NCBI GenBank assembly: GCA_038373865.1
Contig: JAXGGA010001174.1
Span: forward strand, 1 to 64,000
DNA from: Uloborus plumipes
Lineage: Eukaryota > Arthropoda > Arachnida > Araneae > Uloboridae
Reading direction: 5' to 3'
DNA: 64,000 nucleotides
The translations under genes and the position numbers were made by a program. This document shows positions 36,332 to 46,812 of this stretch, one piece after another. The notes below the pieces were generated by a model that was not told the DNA's origin, searched no databases, and saw nothing but the letters and a program-made list of their open reading frames with translations. Each line of letters begins with the position of its first letter. Positions within the stretch are counted from its first letter, which is position 1.

Positions 36332-36955
36332 GTAAGTTTTTATGTATATTTTCCAATTATTTATCAACTTAGCTTTATTATTTTATATAACAGTATTAGT
36401 TTATTTACTTTTTACATCTGTAAAACTTGATTTTTTTTATTTTTTCAAACAAAAAACCAAAAATGTTTTTAGCAACCTTTAGTATTTGCTAAATATTTGT
36501 CCATGACTTGAAAAAGGTGCATCTACATATACATATAAAGGATTTTTTTTTTTTTGTAATCTTTTGTAAATCTACTTTGCATAAAATTGAAAAATATTTC
36601 ACGTTGCAATTTTCCAATGATTAGAAGCACCTGCAGAAATAATTTTTTGAGGATAGTAAAAAATGGTTTTACCTCATAAGATTTTTCTTAGCAAAGCTCT
36701 CATAAGAGCATTTTATGTTTTTAATACCACTGAAAGCTTTATAGTACAGAAAAATTATGTATAAAGTTACTCTGAATTTTAGGTAAATTATATTTACCAC
36801 TGCACATACTTTTGCCAAATCTATATCAATAAAAATGAGTGAATGCTTGTATGTTTGTTTGTGTACTTGTTCTCTATACAAATCCACAGTTTGCATCAGC
36901 TTTTCATCAAACTTGACACAGAGGTTCCTTGATGCCCTAGAATTCTCATAGGTGG

Positions 36956-38153
36956 CAGGGTTTGAAATAAGGTTCAATTTTGAAGGGGGAATTCCCCCCT
37001 TTACTTCTAATTTCAGGGGGGATTTTTTGAGTCTGGGGGGGGGAGGAAGAATATAAATTTTCATTAAGTCTGACATGCTACAGCTTGATAAAGAAAAAAG
37101 CTGAACTTTTCGCGTTATAAATAAAACGTCAAAAATCAACATTTAAGATGGTGATTAATGTACTCACAATCAAAGAGCTAATAGAATATTTTTCTTATTG
37201 AATTTTTTTTTATTTAAACATTGTTTTTTTTTAATTCAAGATTTTAGAAACTTTAGATGCTAAAGGACTTCTAATCATAAAAACAATTAAAATTTTGTTA
37301 AAATAGTTTTTTTTCTTCTAAAATTTATCAGATTTGAACACTGAACTTTATATTTTAAATGATAGAGCAGTGTTGATTTTCACAATGCCTTTTTTAATTG
37401 AGTCTCCAATTAAAACGTCAGCGTCTTGCGATTTAAATTTAAAATTTATTGATTTTGATAACCATTCATACCGGAATTATTTTATTCTAAGCTAGGGATA
37501 TCACGAAATTTACCGCTGTCGGAAACAACGATCGACATTTTTGAATGGAAAAATGGTTAACATGAATAAAAAAAAATGACTAATTTGTTTGCAATTTTAA
37601 TTTACTTAAAAATGAAGAAGTACAAGAAATATTGGATCGCTTAAAAAAGACCCAAGAAAGAACTTTAAATAATGCGCACAAAAGCCATCCCCACACGAAT
37701 GAATTGAATTGTCAAAACAAAACCTCTTTTCCCGGGCAAACAGCCTACGCGCATTCCACACATGCGCATAGATCCTTAAATAGCCAACGAATGCGCCAAG
37801 AGAGTAGTAGGTGAACTTTGAACTCCGCTGGCCTTGGGTACATGACGTCACTCATTGGCAGCGGAGAGAGTGATTTATTGCCAAGAATGGTAATCGCCAA
37901 GATCAAAGCTAAAATGCGACTGGGCATCTGGACATCGCTTGAAAAGGAATGTTTTCAGTTGGCACTGCCTAATTTCTACACTACGAGATTTTTTTTTCTT
38001 TACTCTGCATTCCCTGGCTTGAATTCGTTGTCCTGTTGAAGAAAATACCAGGGGGGGGGGGGGGAAATCCCGCACAGCCTTTTTTTTTTTTTTTGCGGGA
38101 TTTTTCGATTCTGTGCGCGTTTCGCGCAATCCCGCACGCTAATTTAAACCCTG
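36956..38153. mobile_element. 1.2-kb hAT-like element nested in the Helitron
   Basis: Ends CAGGGTTTGAAAT and the complement of AATTTAAACCCTG, with GGTGG duplicated at 36951-36955 and 38154-38158. A five-base duplication fits some hAT subgroups better than the usual eight. The right half has CpG-rich sequence with TGACGTCA near 37848, G and T runs, and a TGCGGGATTTTTCG/CGCAATCCCGCA palindrome. No transposase; the 157-codon minus ORF at 36669-37142 crosses its boundary. Confidence 0.7.
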
Positions 38154-38304
38154 GGTGGGGTCTTGAAATTTTGAAAAATCTAAAAAGCTCAAATTCAAGT
38201 TTTTTGTCAAAAAATGACCCTTTTATAGGAATCTAGCCTATTATTAGACCTATTTTTTTAATCGACATGAGCCTTTAGGTTACAAATTGATAAAATTAAT
38301 GGTA

Positions 38305-39014
38305 CTAGGTGACCCGTGCGGAATTCCGCACAAAAAAAAAATTGTAAATTCTTGTACGTTTGCACAACATCGCCCTCAACTGCCGTCGTTCTGACAACTT
38401 TTCAAAGAGATCAAAGACACGTTCACTTTTACAACTACTACAAAAGTGATACCCTATATTAAAATCAAATACCCAAGGCTACTACTAAACTAAATACTAA
38501 CGTTATCGCAAAACTACCATAGTATTTTGAAACAATAAAAGTTACAATTGAGGTTTACCGAGCTAAGCCTTGGCTTGAAATGTCGCATTTAAAATTGATT
38601 TGAACAACAATGGTAACGATTTTAACAGTTGAGCAAAAAATTTAACTTTTTCAAACTTCAATCGCTTATAAGTCGCTTAAACGTGGATTTTCGAGATTCT
38701 CGTTACGCGGCGCTAGCAGAGAAACGTTCTAAAGAACGCATTTTTTTAATCTTTTGACTGAAATCAAAATGGAGACTATACGACAGTTATTTCGACAGTT
38801 ATTTTAGTTCTATATTCTAGATAGAGTCAATTTTGTGCCCAAAAATTGAAGTTCGAATAAAAAACGAACCGACACTTTTTAGAGGGTGGGTCTAATTTTC
38901 GTCAATAGCCCGTGGGATAAGCTTCGAAATCATAAATTTTCATGCAATTCGATAAAGAAATGAGCGAGTTTCGACCGGGTATAGGATTCGGCTTAGAGAA
39001 ATAATATATGGAGA
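38305..39014 (-). mobile_element. second Helitron, opposite orientation, nested
   Basis: On the minus strand it starts TCTCCATATATTATTTCTCT at 39014 and ends with the perfect hairpin GTGCGGAATTCCGCAC, then GGGTCACCTAG at 38305, followed by T. 710 bp, non-autonomous. It splits the outer Helitron, so it is younger. Confidence 0.7.
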
Positions 39015-39540
39015 TTTAAATATTAGCATTTTCCAACAAAGATTAAAATTAAAACAATGAATTTTCATTTCAAGGCTCACCTATTTCATTTTAGCATGAA
39101 ATAAGTCAAAAACAATTAAATTTTCTTATCCTCCTATCAGAGGAATTATGCAAAAACATGGATTGAAAGCCTTATACATGTTTCGCTTTTAGCTGGTGCT
39201 ATTTTTCTGTGAACTTTCCGTGATAATTAAGTTCTTTTGGGAGTTTGTACCTAGAACTTTTTGTACAACCATGTGGACTGAATTCAACCAAATAAGAGGT
39301 ATCTTGCAATAATAAAATGTCCTTTAAAATCAGAAAATGGCCTTTCTAGGCCTATATTTGTAACTGACATGAACCTTTAAGCATACAACTTGATAAATTT
39401 ACGGATATTTCATTCCAATTTTTGCGAGCTTTTTTTCGTCCTCCTATTAGAGGAATTATGCAAAAATGTGGATTAAAAACCTCATACTTTTTCGCTTTTA
39501 CTTGATGCTATTTTTTTTTTTTTTTTGTGAACTTTCCGTG

Positions 39541-39705
39541 AATCCTGAGTCAATTAAGTACTCCGGAGTAGATTTGAGGTCTCCCTGTTTCTCCCACGGA
39601 CAGCTCTATGTTGCCTGCTCGAGAGTAGGTTCACCCAAAAATTTATTTATTCTTGTGCCTGAAGGTGAAACTAAGAACATTGTTTATGAACAAGTTTTGC
39701 GTTAA
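39541..39705 (+). pseudogene. Helitron Pif1-like helicase, C-terminal remnant
   Basis: The frame reads [20 protein letters not shown], then [20 protein letters not shown] and VLR before TAA at 39703. The FxHGQLYVA.SRVG motif is the conserved final motif of Pif1-family helicases, and this version with NIVY near the stop is characteristic of Helitron RepHel proteins. Everything upstream, including Walker motifs and the Rep domain, is missing. It lies just upstream of the Helitron 3' end, the expected place. The same tail occurs at 45080-45240. Confidence 0.85.
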
Positions 39706-40054
39706 ATTTTTATTAGAATTTTTTGAGAAGCTATTGTTTTATATTAATACGCACCCGGGCAACGCCAGGTATAAAGCTAGTACTATATAAATGAGCGGTA
39801 ATAACTAGGAACTTTGTCATAAAAAATGTAACCTGAGGATTAGGTTATTAAGCAGACACATAGCCTTGACTTTTAATAAATTTATTTATATTTTTCACAT
39901 AATAGAGAATGTTAACATCTTCCTCCTCTCACAGTTCCTCCTCCTCAATATTAAAAACAGATCAGCAGTAAATATAAGCTATTTTCTCTTTATGCACAAT
40001 ACATTTGTGTAAGAAAGAAAATCAATACCTTTCTCTTGTTATGTATGATTTATA

Positions 40055-40771
40055 TTAGGTTGGTGCGTATGAAATGTCGGATTCTTAAGTGATTGTATAA
40101 AACTGCATATCTTTCTTCAAAAGCTGTTTATTCAATCAAAGTATACTCCATTCGCTTCAATACACTTCTCCCAACGAGATTTTAAAGCGTAGATGCCTGT
40201 CTTAAAAAAATTTTGGTCTTTAGAATTAATAAACTTAGATATCGAGTTTTTTAGACTGTCTACATTTTCATAGTGTTTGCCCCTTAAAAACAGCTCTAAA
40301 TGCTTGAAAAAATGAAAATTGGTCGGCGAGAGATCCGGTGAATATAGTGGATGCTGCAAAACTTCATATTCCAGTTTTTTTTTGGGGGAGGGGGGTCTTC
40401 CGCACGGCTCATTTTACAGTGAAAAATCGCCAGTCCGAAAATTTTTCGAACCAACGCTGCACTTTCCGATCGTTAACCGTATTCTCCCCAAACGCTTGGT
40501 TATGTTGTGTGCAGCTTTTGCAGCACTATTACCAAGTTTGTACTCATATAAGAAAATGACGCGAATGTCGGCAGAATTCATATCGGCAATAAACTCAAAA
40601 GAAATAACAAAAGGGAAGACCTTCGAGAAAACCTATTTTGCTGAAATGAGTCTCTGGCAATGGACAATACGACTATGAATGAGGTTATGCCAAAGACAAA
40701 AGTATAACGAAAACAGGGAGACAAACGTCCGCATGTAAAGAGAATCCAACATTTTATAGGCACCAACCTAA
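40055..40771 (-). mobile_element. internally deleted mariner element
   Basis: 717 bp with inverted ends TTAGGTTGGTGCGTATGAAA (left) and the complement of TATAGGCACCAACCTAA (right), flanked by TA. This is the TTAGGTTGG terminus of the mariner group of Tc1/mariner. Transposase remnants at both ends are on the minus strand; the middle, with the first two catalytic Asp residues, is gone. Confidence 0.9.
40132..40600 (-). pseudogene. mariner transposase, deleted and frameshifted
   Basis: The C-terminal part, 40359 down to 40132, is open and reads HPLYSPDLSPTNFHFFKHLE, holding the PYSPDLSP motif with the third catalytic Asp, then RGKHYENVDSLKNSI and a tail ending near the TIR. The N-terminal part, about 40590 to 40400, gives SADIRVIFLYEYKLGNSAAK in one frame and a KVQRWFEKF helix-turn-helix in another, so it is frameshifted. 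Intact mariner transposases have about 345 residues; here the segment between is deleted and replaced by a G-rich stretch. Inactive. Confidence 0.85.
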
Positions 40772-43768
40772 TATTTCAAAAAGTTCCACCTCAAACAAAT
40801 TTCAAAGCAAAAAGACTTCAAAAGAAAGTATAAAAAATGTTTTTTGAATTTAAAGACTATTTCTACAATTTATATAAATTTGGTTCACATGAAAAATTAT
40901 GAAATAAAATAAAAGTATAGTTTCTTAATTAAAATAGTCAAAAATTGCAGTTAATATTTACATTTTATTTCAAAAGACTCCAGCAGTCCGGGCGACTGCC
41001 CAGAGCCCGCGCCGACTTCTATGATTGTTACTGATTTCTTTTTCTTTCTTTTTTTTGTTTTTGTTTTGCTTAAGTCTGTACAAAACAAGCTTCAGTTTGT
41101 TCAATGCTCTATTACATGCAGGGCCCATGATAAATGCAAAACAAGGATGAAAAGGAGCATCAAGAATAAGGGGCCCCCAATGCAGTTTATTCTCCACTCC
41201 TTTTTTCACCCACACAGATAGTACTACTCTGATTGGGGCTCTCCCCCCCTTCCCTAAGGGAACCAGTTTTCTCGTAAGGCTGACAATGCCTCTCGTTTTC
41301 TGTGGCGACTAATCCCAGGTGGTGGAGGGAGCCTTGCACAGAACAGCCCGACTAAGCAATAAGCCCTCCATTTTTGGGGGGCCCCAAATTGGTTTAAGTT
41401 CTAGTCTACCATTAAATAAAACGGGAGAAGATCAGGATTTTATCCTTTATTAAGTTTCTTTTTTCTTCTTCTTTAGTAAGATGTAGAATGGTCCCCCCTG
41501 CCCTCCAAAAAAAAAAAAAAAAAATTTTGAGAGAATACTTGAACACCTGAAGTCAACCCACCTCATTCTTCATTCATGTTTGCGTTTAGTTTTAAGTGTC
41601 TACAACATAGGGCAAAGAAAAAGTCTTTGGCCTCGACAGAGCTCTCCAATATCCCAACCGGGCTTGTCTATCAGTAACACATTTCTAAGAAAGGGTTCAA
41701 GAAACTTAAAGTTTAGAATAATGGTTGATTTGATGTTTGCAAGGGACTGAGAGGAGATGAACAATGCCTTCCTCTATGCTTGAAAAAAAATCTGTAATTT
41801 AGTGGCAAGAAAAACTGTTTCCATTATTAAGGTTTCATAGTTCCATTATTAAGGTATTTTCATAGCTTTATTATAGTTTAGACAAATCGAAACTTTATTT
41901 AGGAGTCAAGGGCTCCTTTTCCTTAGAGCCCTTCTTTTTTTCCAAAAATCTGGATCGAGTGTCCCTTTCTATTGTTGCAGCTGAATCCTCTATATTTCCT
42001 TAACATCTGTATAAATAGTCTAAAATTGCTGTATTTAGATTTCGAAGGAAATTTTCTGAAAAAGCCCTTGACAAACCTTCTCAATTTCCTTGAAACAACC
42101 CAAAATTGCCAAAAATTGTATTTTCCAAAGTTCAATATTGGAAAATTTTCAAGAAAAACCCATACACATTATCTTCAGAGATAGCCTAATATATGTTACC
42201 ATTTTAAAAAATTTGGGAAGGAACATTGACATTCTCCCTTCGCCTTGCATTTCCAAAAATAGTTTCAAATTGCAAGTTTTAACACCATTTTTGAAAATTT
42301 CTCCTCATTCTGTACACATTTCCCGCATCCTACCTCCTTCCTTAACACCACAAGAGAATGAATATAACCATGTTTTAAAACTTTAATTTCGAACCATTTT
42401 CAGGAGAGATCCTCAATCCTACCTCTGACGTCACCAAAAATTATATAAATTATCCCCATTTTCTCTCTCTCTCTCCCTCTTTCATTAAAAAATAATATAG
42501 AGTTGAAAGCAGGGTGGCAGTATCAAACTTTCTTCCCACTCTCTGTTTTGCATGTTAACACTAAGAAATATTTAGTTGAGAATGGAGTTGTATTTTGTTA
42601 CTTTGTATTACTTCATTTTAGATTTGTTTTGCAATAAAATCATGCAATGCACTAACCTTTGACAGTTTTTTATGTATTGTTTTCCATGTTATTATGATAC
42701 TGTATGTGTATGCATTAGCTATCTTGATGCACCTCGTAATTACGAAATTTACACCAAATGAGTGATATTGTAAGCTTGAAATATTTTAGCAACAATTTTC
42801 AGCAATTACTTTCCTTGGTTTTGACACTTTTTAAAAATCTTCTTATTCCTATTAGAAGAGCGGCGCGGGGTGAATAATACTAATTGAATACAGGGTAAAA
42901 TATGTAAAAATAACCAAATGGAGAAGCCTCGAACAAGTCATTGGTCCTAAAAATTTCTGTGCACACCCCTGCCCCTAGTAATGAATGCACTAGCCTTTCC
43001 CCCCTCCCAAAAGTATCGTCTAGATTGGATCCGCCACTGGCTGGGAGTCTTAGCTATATGGCCCAGGCCAAATAAAAGCTCAACTGAAAAATAGTTAAAG
43101 TTAATTTTATATACCTCTTTCTAAGCTAGACAGAAATGGGAGACGAAAATCGCTGCATGATCTTGTAGAGTCGACGAGAGGCCCTGTCAGCCTAGTCAAA
43201 AACTAGAAGCCCGGAATCAGAGGAGTATAAATTCTGAAAGTTTTATGTGGGGGGGGGGGGGGCAACTTATTTGATGTGTATACATGTGGGGTTTTATTGA
43301 GAAAAATATCTTTTGTCAATTTGAATTTGGTTATGAATATAAAAAAATATTTTAATATGTATTAGTTTTAGCAACAATTAACAGGGGTTGAACACAAGGG
43401 GGGGGGCTGTAGCTTATCTTGATTCATTGAAAATTTTAAGGGGCTGTTGCTTGGGATCTTTTCTCCCTTTTTTGAAGGGTTTTGCTCAAGGGGAAAGGGG
43501 TGGGTGATACCACTCATGCAATGGATGCCCATGTAATTTTTATTTATTTATTTATTTTAACTTGGGGGGGGGGCGCAAAAAAATTGTTACCCAGTTTCCT
43601 GCAAGACCTAGAGCCTCCACTGGATGCCAGTTAATTGAATCAGTGATTAACTGAAGCAGCCGCTTGTATGGAATCACCAAGTTTAGATTAAATAACACTG
43701 CCTCGTTTGAAAACTGAATATACGAATATTATATTTTTCCCATTGGTTATCTCTATGTTGTTTTCTAG
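40772..43768. other. intron 3, right part, low-content repeats
   Basis: Contains GC-richer stretches (40975-41010 and 41225-41400) that look like transposon ends, a (TC)n run at about 42463-42480, and G runs near 43249, 43401 and 43563. The paired ORFs at 41923-42386 are chance frames in pyrimidine-rich sequence. No exon seen; the acceptor TTGTTTTCTAG precedes 43769. Confidence 0.4.
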
Positions 43769-43894
43769 GTTATATTGCAAGCACTGAAGAAATGTTCTCT
43801 GAAGGATGATGTACTCATCATGTTGCGTTGTATAACGACATGTTTAAAATCTCCATTTTTATATGGATTGCTTATTGTTGACGGAACTGTTTTG
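43769..43894 (+). CDS. URB2: URB2-like nucleolar protein, exon 4
   Basis: Phase 0 at both ends, 42 codons, donor GTAAGC. Reads VILQALKKCSLKDDVLIMLR, then CITTCLKSPFLYGLLIVDGT and VL. The VL..LRC...L.SP.L sequence aligns with the AVLRCCQGILSTPALAVIY block of human URB2 (recalled), in the expected order after exon 3. The protein is predicted to be helical throughout. No stops, so the gene remains intact across about 7.4 kb of repeat-filled intron on the left and 7.9 kb on the right. Confidence 0.75.
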
Positions 43895-44690
43895 GTAAGC
43901 TAAAACGTAAAAATTGTTTCCGTATACTGGTGTTAAATTTGAATTAAATTAAATTAAATTTATATTTAGACTTTTTAACAAGCAATTTCTGCTCTTTGGT
44001 AATGTGTATAATTATACTTTAGGGTGGTCCTTAGCATGAAGAGTAGACTAATTTTATTTTTTAATAAGTCTTTCCCCCTATTTATTTATTTATTTTTGAG
44101 TCAATAAGTACCTTTTTCCTTTTTTTTTTTAATAATAGAGGCTTGCAATGAAAAACAAATCAATAATAATAATAAGTGATCTTGTGTATTTTTGGTGCTA
44201 ATTTCAGGGGAAATTATTAAAAAATTCCATTACGTCAAGAATTTTTGAAAAATTTGATTTCTATTTTTCCTTTGCTGTTGCTTCAAAAATAATTGATTTT
44301 ACTAGAGATGGGCTGAAGCTTTTGTCAAGCCGAATCTTTAGCCATTTCACCTAAGCTTCGGTCTGGCCGAACCATGAGGTGTGCTTCGGCCTATAATAAT
44401 TTATGTTGTAAATTTTCATTTTGCAACTATGATTCCATAAAATATTGTCCTCTATCAATACAGTATTATAAAATAGTACCTGGCGACCGAGCCCCGCTCG
44501 GTTAAAAAAAAGAGGTTTGTAAAATCGTGTTTTTTTTCTAAAGTTCGAAGTACTTATTTAGATAAACTTGAAAAGCATATATAAACCCTTAGTTGCAATT
44601 ACGCATTTAAAACAGATGTAATTTATTTTAAAAACAGTACCTTATTTGGACGAGGCATCATCATCACAACCTTATTTAAATGATGCGCAC

Positions 44691-44932
44691 CGTGGGGGGT
44701 GCTGGGCCAAGGATTTGCTCGGCCCTTGGTCTGGTTCAAAAAGAACAGAGCGCTTTTCATGGCCCCATCCTGGTCAAACCACCAGTTGTGATAATTACGG
44801 GGGACCCTGGAGTATGAAGTGAAGTGAAAGTCAAAACCAACTGAAACCAAATGCGTACTGGACAATAGGGATTCTGCATCCATTTTCATCAACCACTTCC
44901 ATGCCTTCGAGGCCAAATGAAATGAAATGAAA
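44691..44932 (+). mobile_element. SINE, 5'-truncated, in copy B
   Basis: Matches, in inverted orientation, the non-tRNA body of the SINE at 45809-46214. It ends in an AAATGAAATGAAATG tail at its right edge. The tRNA-like head is missing. Copy A shows the uninterrupted site. Its apparent 104-codon minus ORF comes from the SINE and is not a gene. Confidence 0.65.
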
Positions 44933-45071
44933 ATCACACCACAATAACTTTATTTTGATTGGTCTCTTTAACATTTTAAAAACAATAACAATTCTTACGT
45001 GTTGCCAAAATTTGTTTGCCAAATACCATAAAACTTTAAATTTACACTAATGTGATTAAATATGAAATCCA

Positions 45072-45314
45072 TCTCAAGGACAGTCAATTAAGTACTCCGG
45101 AGTGGATTTGAAGTTTCCCTGTTCCTCCCACGGACAGCTCTATGTTTCCTGCTCGAGTGTAGGTTCACCCAAAAATTTATTTATTCTTGCGCCTGAAGGT
45201 AAAACTAAGAATGTTGTTTATGAACAAGTTTTGCGTTAAATTTTTATTAGAATTTTTTGAGAAGCTAAAGTTTTATATTAATACGCACCCGATCAACGCC
45301 GGGTATAAAGCTAG
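45072..45314 (+). mobile_element. 243-bp Helitron made of a 3' end only
   Basis: Starts A|TCTCAAGGACAG and ends GGGTATAAAGCTAG|T. Nearly all of it matches the last 240 bases of the Helitron ending at 39780, including the helicase tail [18 protein letters not shown] reading and its stop. Removing it rejoins GAAATCCA to TTGTTATAAT, which matches the uninterrupted copy C (GAAATCTATTGTTATAAT). Confidence 0.75.
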
Positions 45315-45540
45315 TTGTTATAATAAAATGTGGTTGCTATGAAACTAACAATAATAGTAATTATAAAGAAAATGGTGATAGAAATTTTCTCAAACATTTT
45401 AAATGGAGGCACAAAAAACAGGGTTTTTGTGAAAACTCACGTTTTTACAGAAAAAACGCCGATGTAGATGAACTCAAAAACCAAAACTATATCTAAATAC
45501 AAAATTATATTAAAATCGTTAGAGCCGTTTTCGAGATCCG

Positions 45541-45571
<31 letters not shown>
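45541..45571. repeat. (AT)n microsatellite
   Basis: About 14 AT units at the head of copy B. A similar tract at 46759-46787 marks the head of copy C, so the tract belongs to the repeat family. Confidence 0.9.
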
Positions 45572-45573
<2 letters not shown>

Positions 45574-45596
45574 AGAATTGCTCGCTTAAAGATATT

Positions 45597-46812
45597 GAAG
45601 TACCAGGGGACCGAGCCCACTCGGTAAAAAAAAAAAAAAAAGAGGTTTGTAAACTCGTGTTTTTTTCTAAAATGCGAAGTACGTATTTAGATAAACTTGA
45701 AAAGCATATTTTGCCTTTGGTTGCAATTACGCATTTAAAACAGCCGTAATTTGTTTTAAAAAACACAACCTTATTTAATCCATGCTCACCGTAAAATCAC
45801 ACCCAATTTCATTTCATTTGGCGCCGAAAGCGCGGGAGAGGTTGATGAGAATGGATGCAGAGTCCCTGTTCTCCAGTACGCATTTGGTTACAGTTGGCTT
45901 TGACTTTCACTTCACTTCACACTCCAAGGTTCTTCCCCGTACATACCACAACTCGTGGTTTAACCGGGATGGGGCCCCGAAGAGCGCTCTGTTCATTTTT
46001 TAACCAGGCCCAAGGGCCGAGCAAACCCTTAGCCTAGCATCTCACAGAGGTAGCGTTTCACTTGGAGGATTTTATGACCACGAACATTTTTAACGTCCCC
46101 TAGCCACCATTAATGAAGAAGGTGGATCTTTGATCGGCTCGGCTCCCTCTATATGATCGGCCCGGGACCCTCCGGTTACGAGTCCGACGACTTACCGATC
46201 GGACTACCGCGGCCCACACCCAATTCTAACTTTATTTTGATTGATCTCTTTTAAATTTCAAAAACAATAATAATTATCTAATTATCACGTGTTGCCACAA
46301 CTCGTTTGCCAAATACCATACAATTTTAAATTTACGTTGATGTGATTAAATATGAAATCTATTGTTATAATAAAACTTTTGAATAAGTGAAACAGCCTGT
46401 ATAAGAGACTATATCTAGTGAAGCCTTGCTTTAACATTTCAAAAACAATAACAATTTAACGTTGCCAAATACCATAAAATTTAAACTCGCGCTGATGTGA
46501 TTAAATAAGAAATCCAATGTTTATAACAAAACGTCGTCGCCACGGAAACAGTAACAATGAAAGTAATCATAAACAAAATGGCGAAATAAAAGCTTCTCAA
46601 ACTTTCAATGAAGGCATAAAAAAAACGGGGGGTTTTGTGAAAATTCGCGTTTTTACAGAAAAAACACCGACGTAGATGAACTCAAAAACCAAAACTCTAT
46701 CTGAATACCAAATCTTATCAAAATCGTTAGAGCCGTTTTCGAGATCCGAAAAATAAATAAATATATATATATATATATATATATACAAGAATTGCTTGTT
46801 TAAAGGTATTAG
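45597..46812 (-). mobile_element. Helentron-like repeat, copy C
   Basis: Starts on the plus strand with CCAGGGGACCGAGCCCACTC and ends at AGAATTGCTTGTTTAAAGG. It contains a complete SINE with an 11-bp duplication and a partial internal duplication (46250-46378 repeated at 46435-46530). Directly adjoins copy B on its left and foldback 2 on its right. Confidence 0.65.
45809..46214 (-). mobile_element. tRNA-derived SINE
   Basis: Exact 11-bp target duplication CACACCCAATT at 45798-45808 and 46215-46225. On the minus strand the 406-bp body starts GGGCCGCGGTAGTCCGATCG with an A-box-like TAGTCCGATCGG, a CTCGTAA anticodon-loop-like word, and a degenerate B-box region around GGGTCCCGGGCC. It ends in an AAATGAAATGAAAT tail. 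The tRNA-like fold, length and tail indicate a SINE mobilised by an unidentified LINE. Confidence 0.75.

Larger units (their letters stand above)
36820..39780 (+). mobile_element. Helitron carrying two nested elements
   Basis: 5' end A|TCTATATCAATAAAAATGAG and the downstream motif AGGTTCCTTGATGCCCTAG are typical of arthropod Helitrons. The 3' end is CACCCGGGCAACGCCAGGT followed by TATAAAGCTAG|T. A helicase C-terminal remnant lies near the 3' end, as in autonomous Helitrons. Internal direct repeats (AGAGGAATTATGCAAAAA at about 39139 and 39450) suggest tandem duplication. Without nested elements it is about 1.05 kb. Confidence 0.75.
44477..45596 (-). mobile_element. Helentron-like repeat, copy B
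   Basis: Same family as copy A, minus strand: on the plus strand it runs from CTGGCGACCGAGCCCCGCTC to CAAGAATTGCTCGCTTAAAG. It is interrupted by a SINE at 44691-44932 and by a 243-bp Helitron at 45072-45314, and ends in an (AT)n tract. It abuts copy C head to tail. Confidence 0.65.

Noticed and set aside
36669..37142. 157-codon minus-strand ORF
   Set aside because: It spans the 5' end of a Helitron and the left end of a nested hAT-like element, has a low-complexity Pro/Gly patch from a G run, and no family motif.
40319..40678. 119-codon plus-strand ORF
   Set aside because: It is the antisense of the mariner transposase remnant.
44623..46037. Similar ORFs in opposite orientation (104 and 73 codons)
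   Set aside because: Both lie in SINE bodies inserted in opposite directions.
46130..46216. Possible functional tRNA gene
   Set aside because: The tRNA-like sequence is the head of a 406-bp SINE with a target duplication, and its T-arm/B-box is degenerate.
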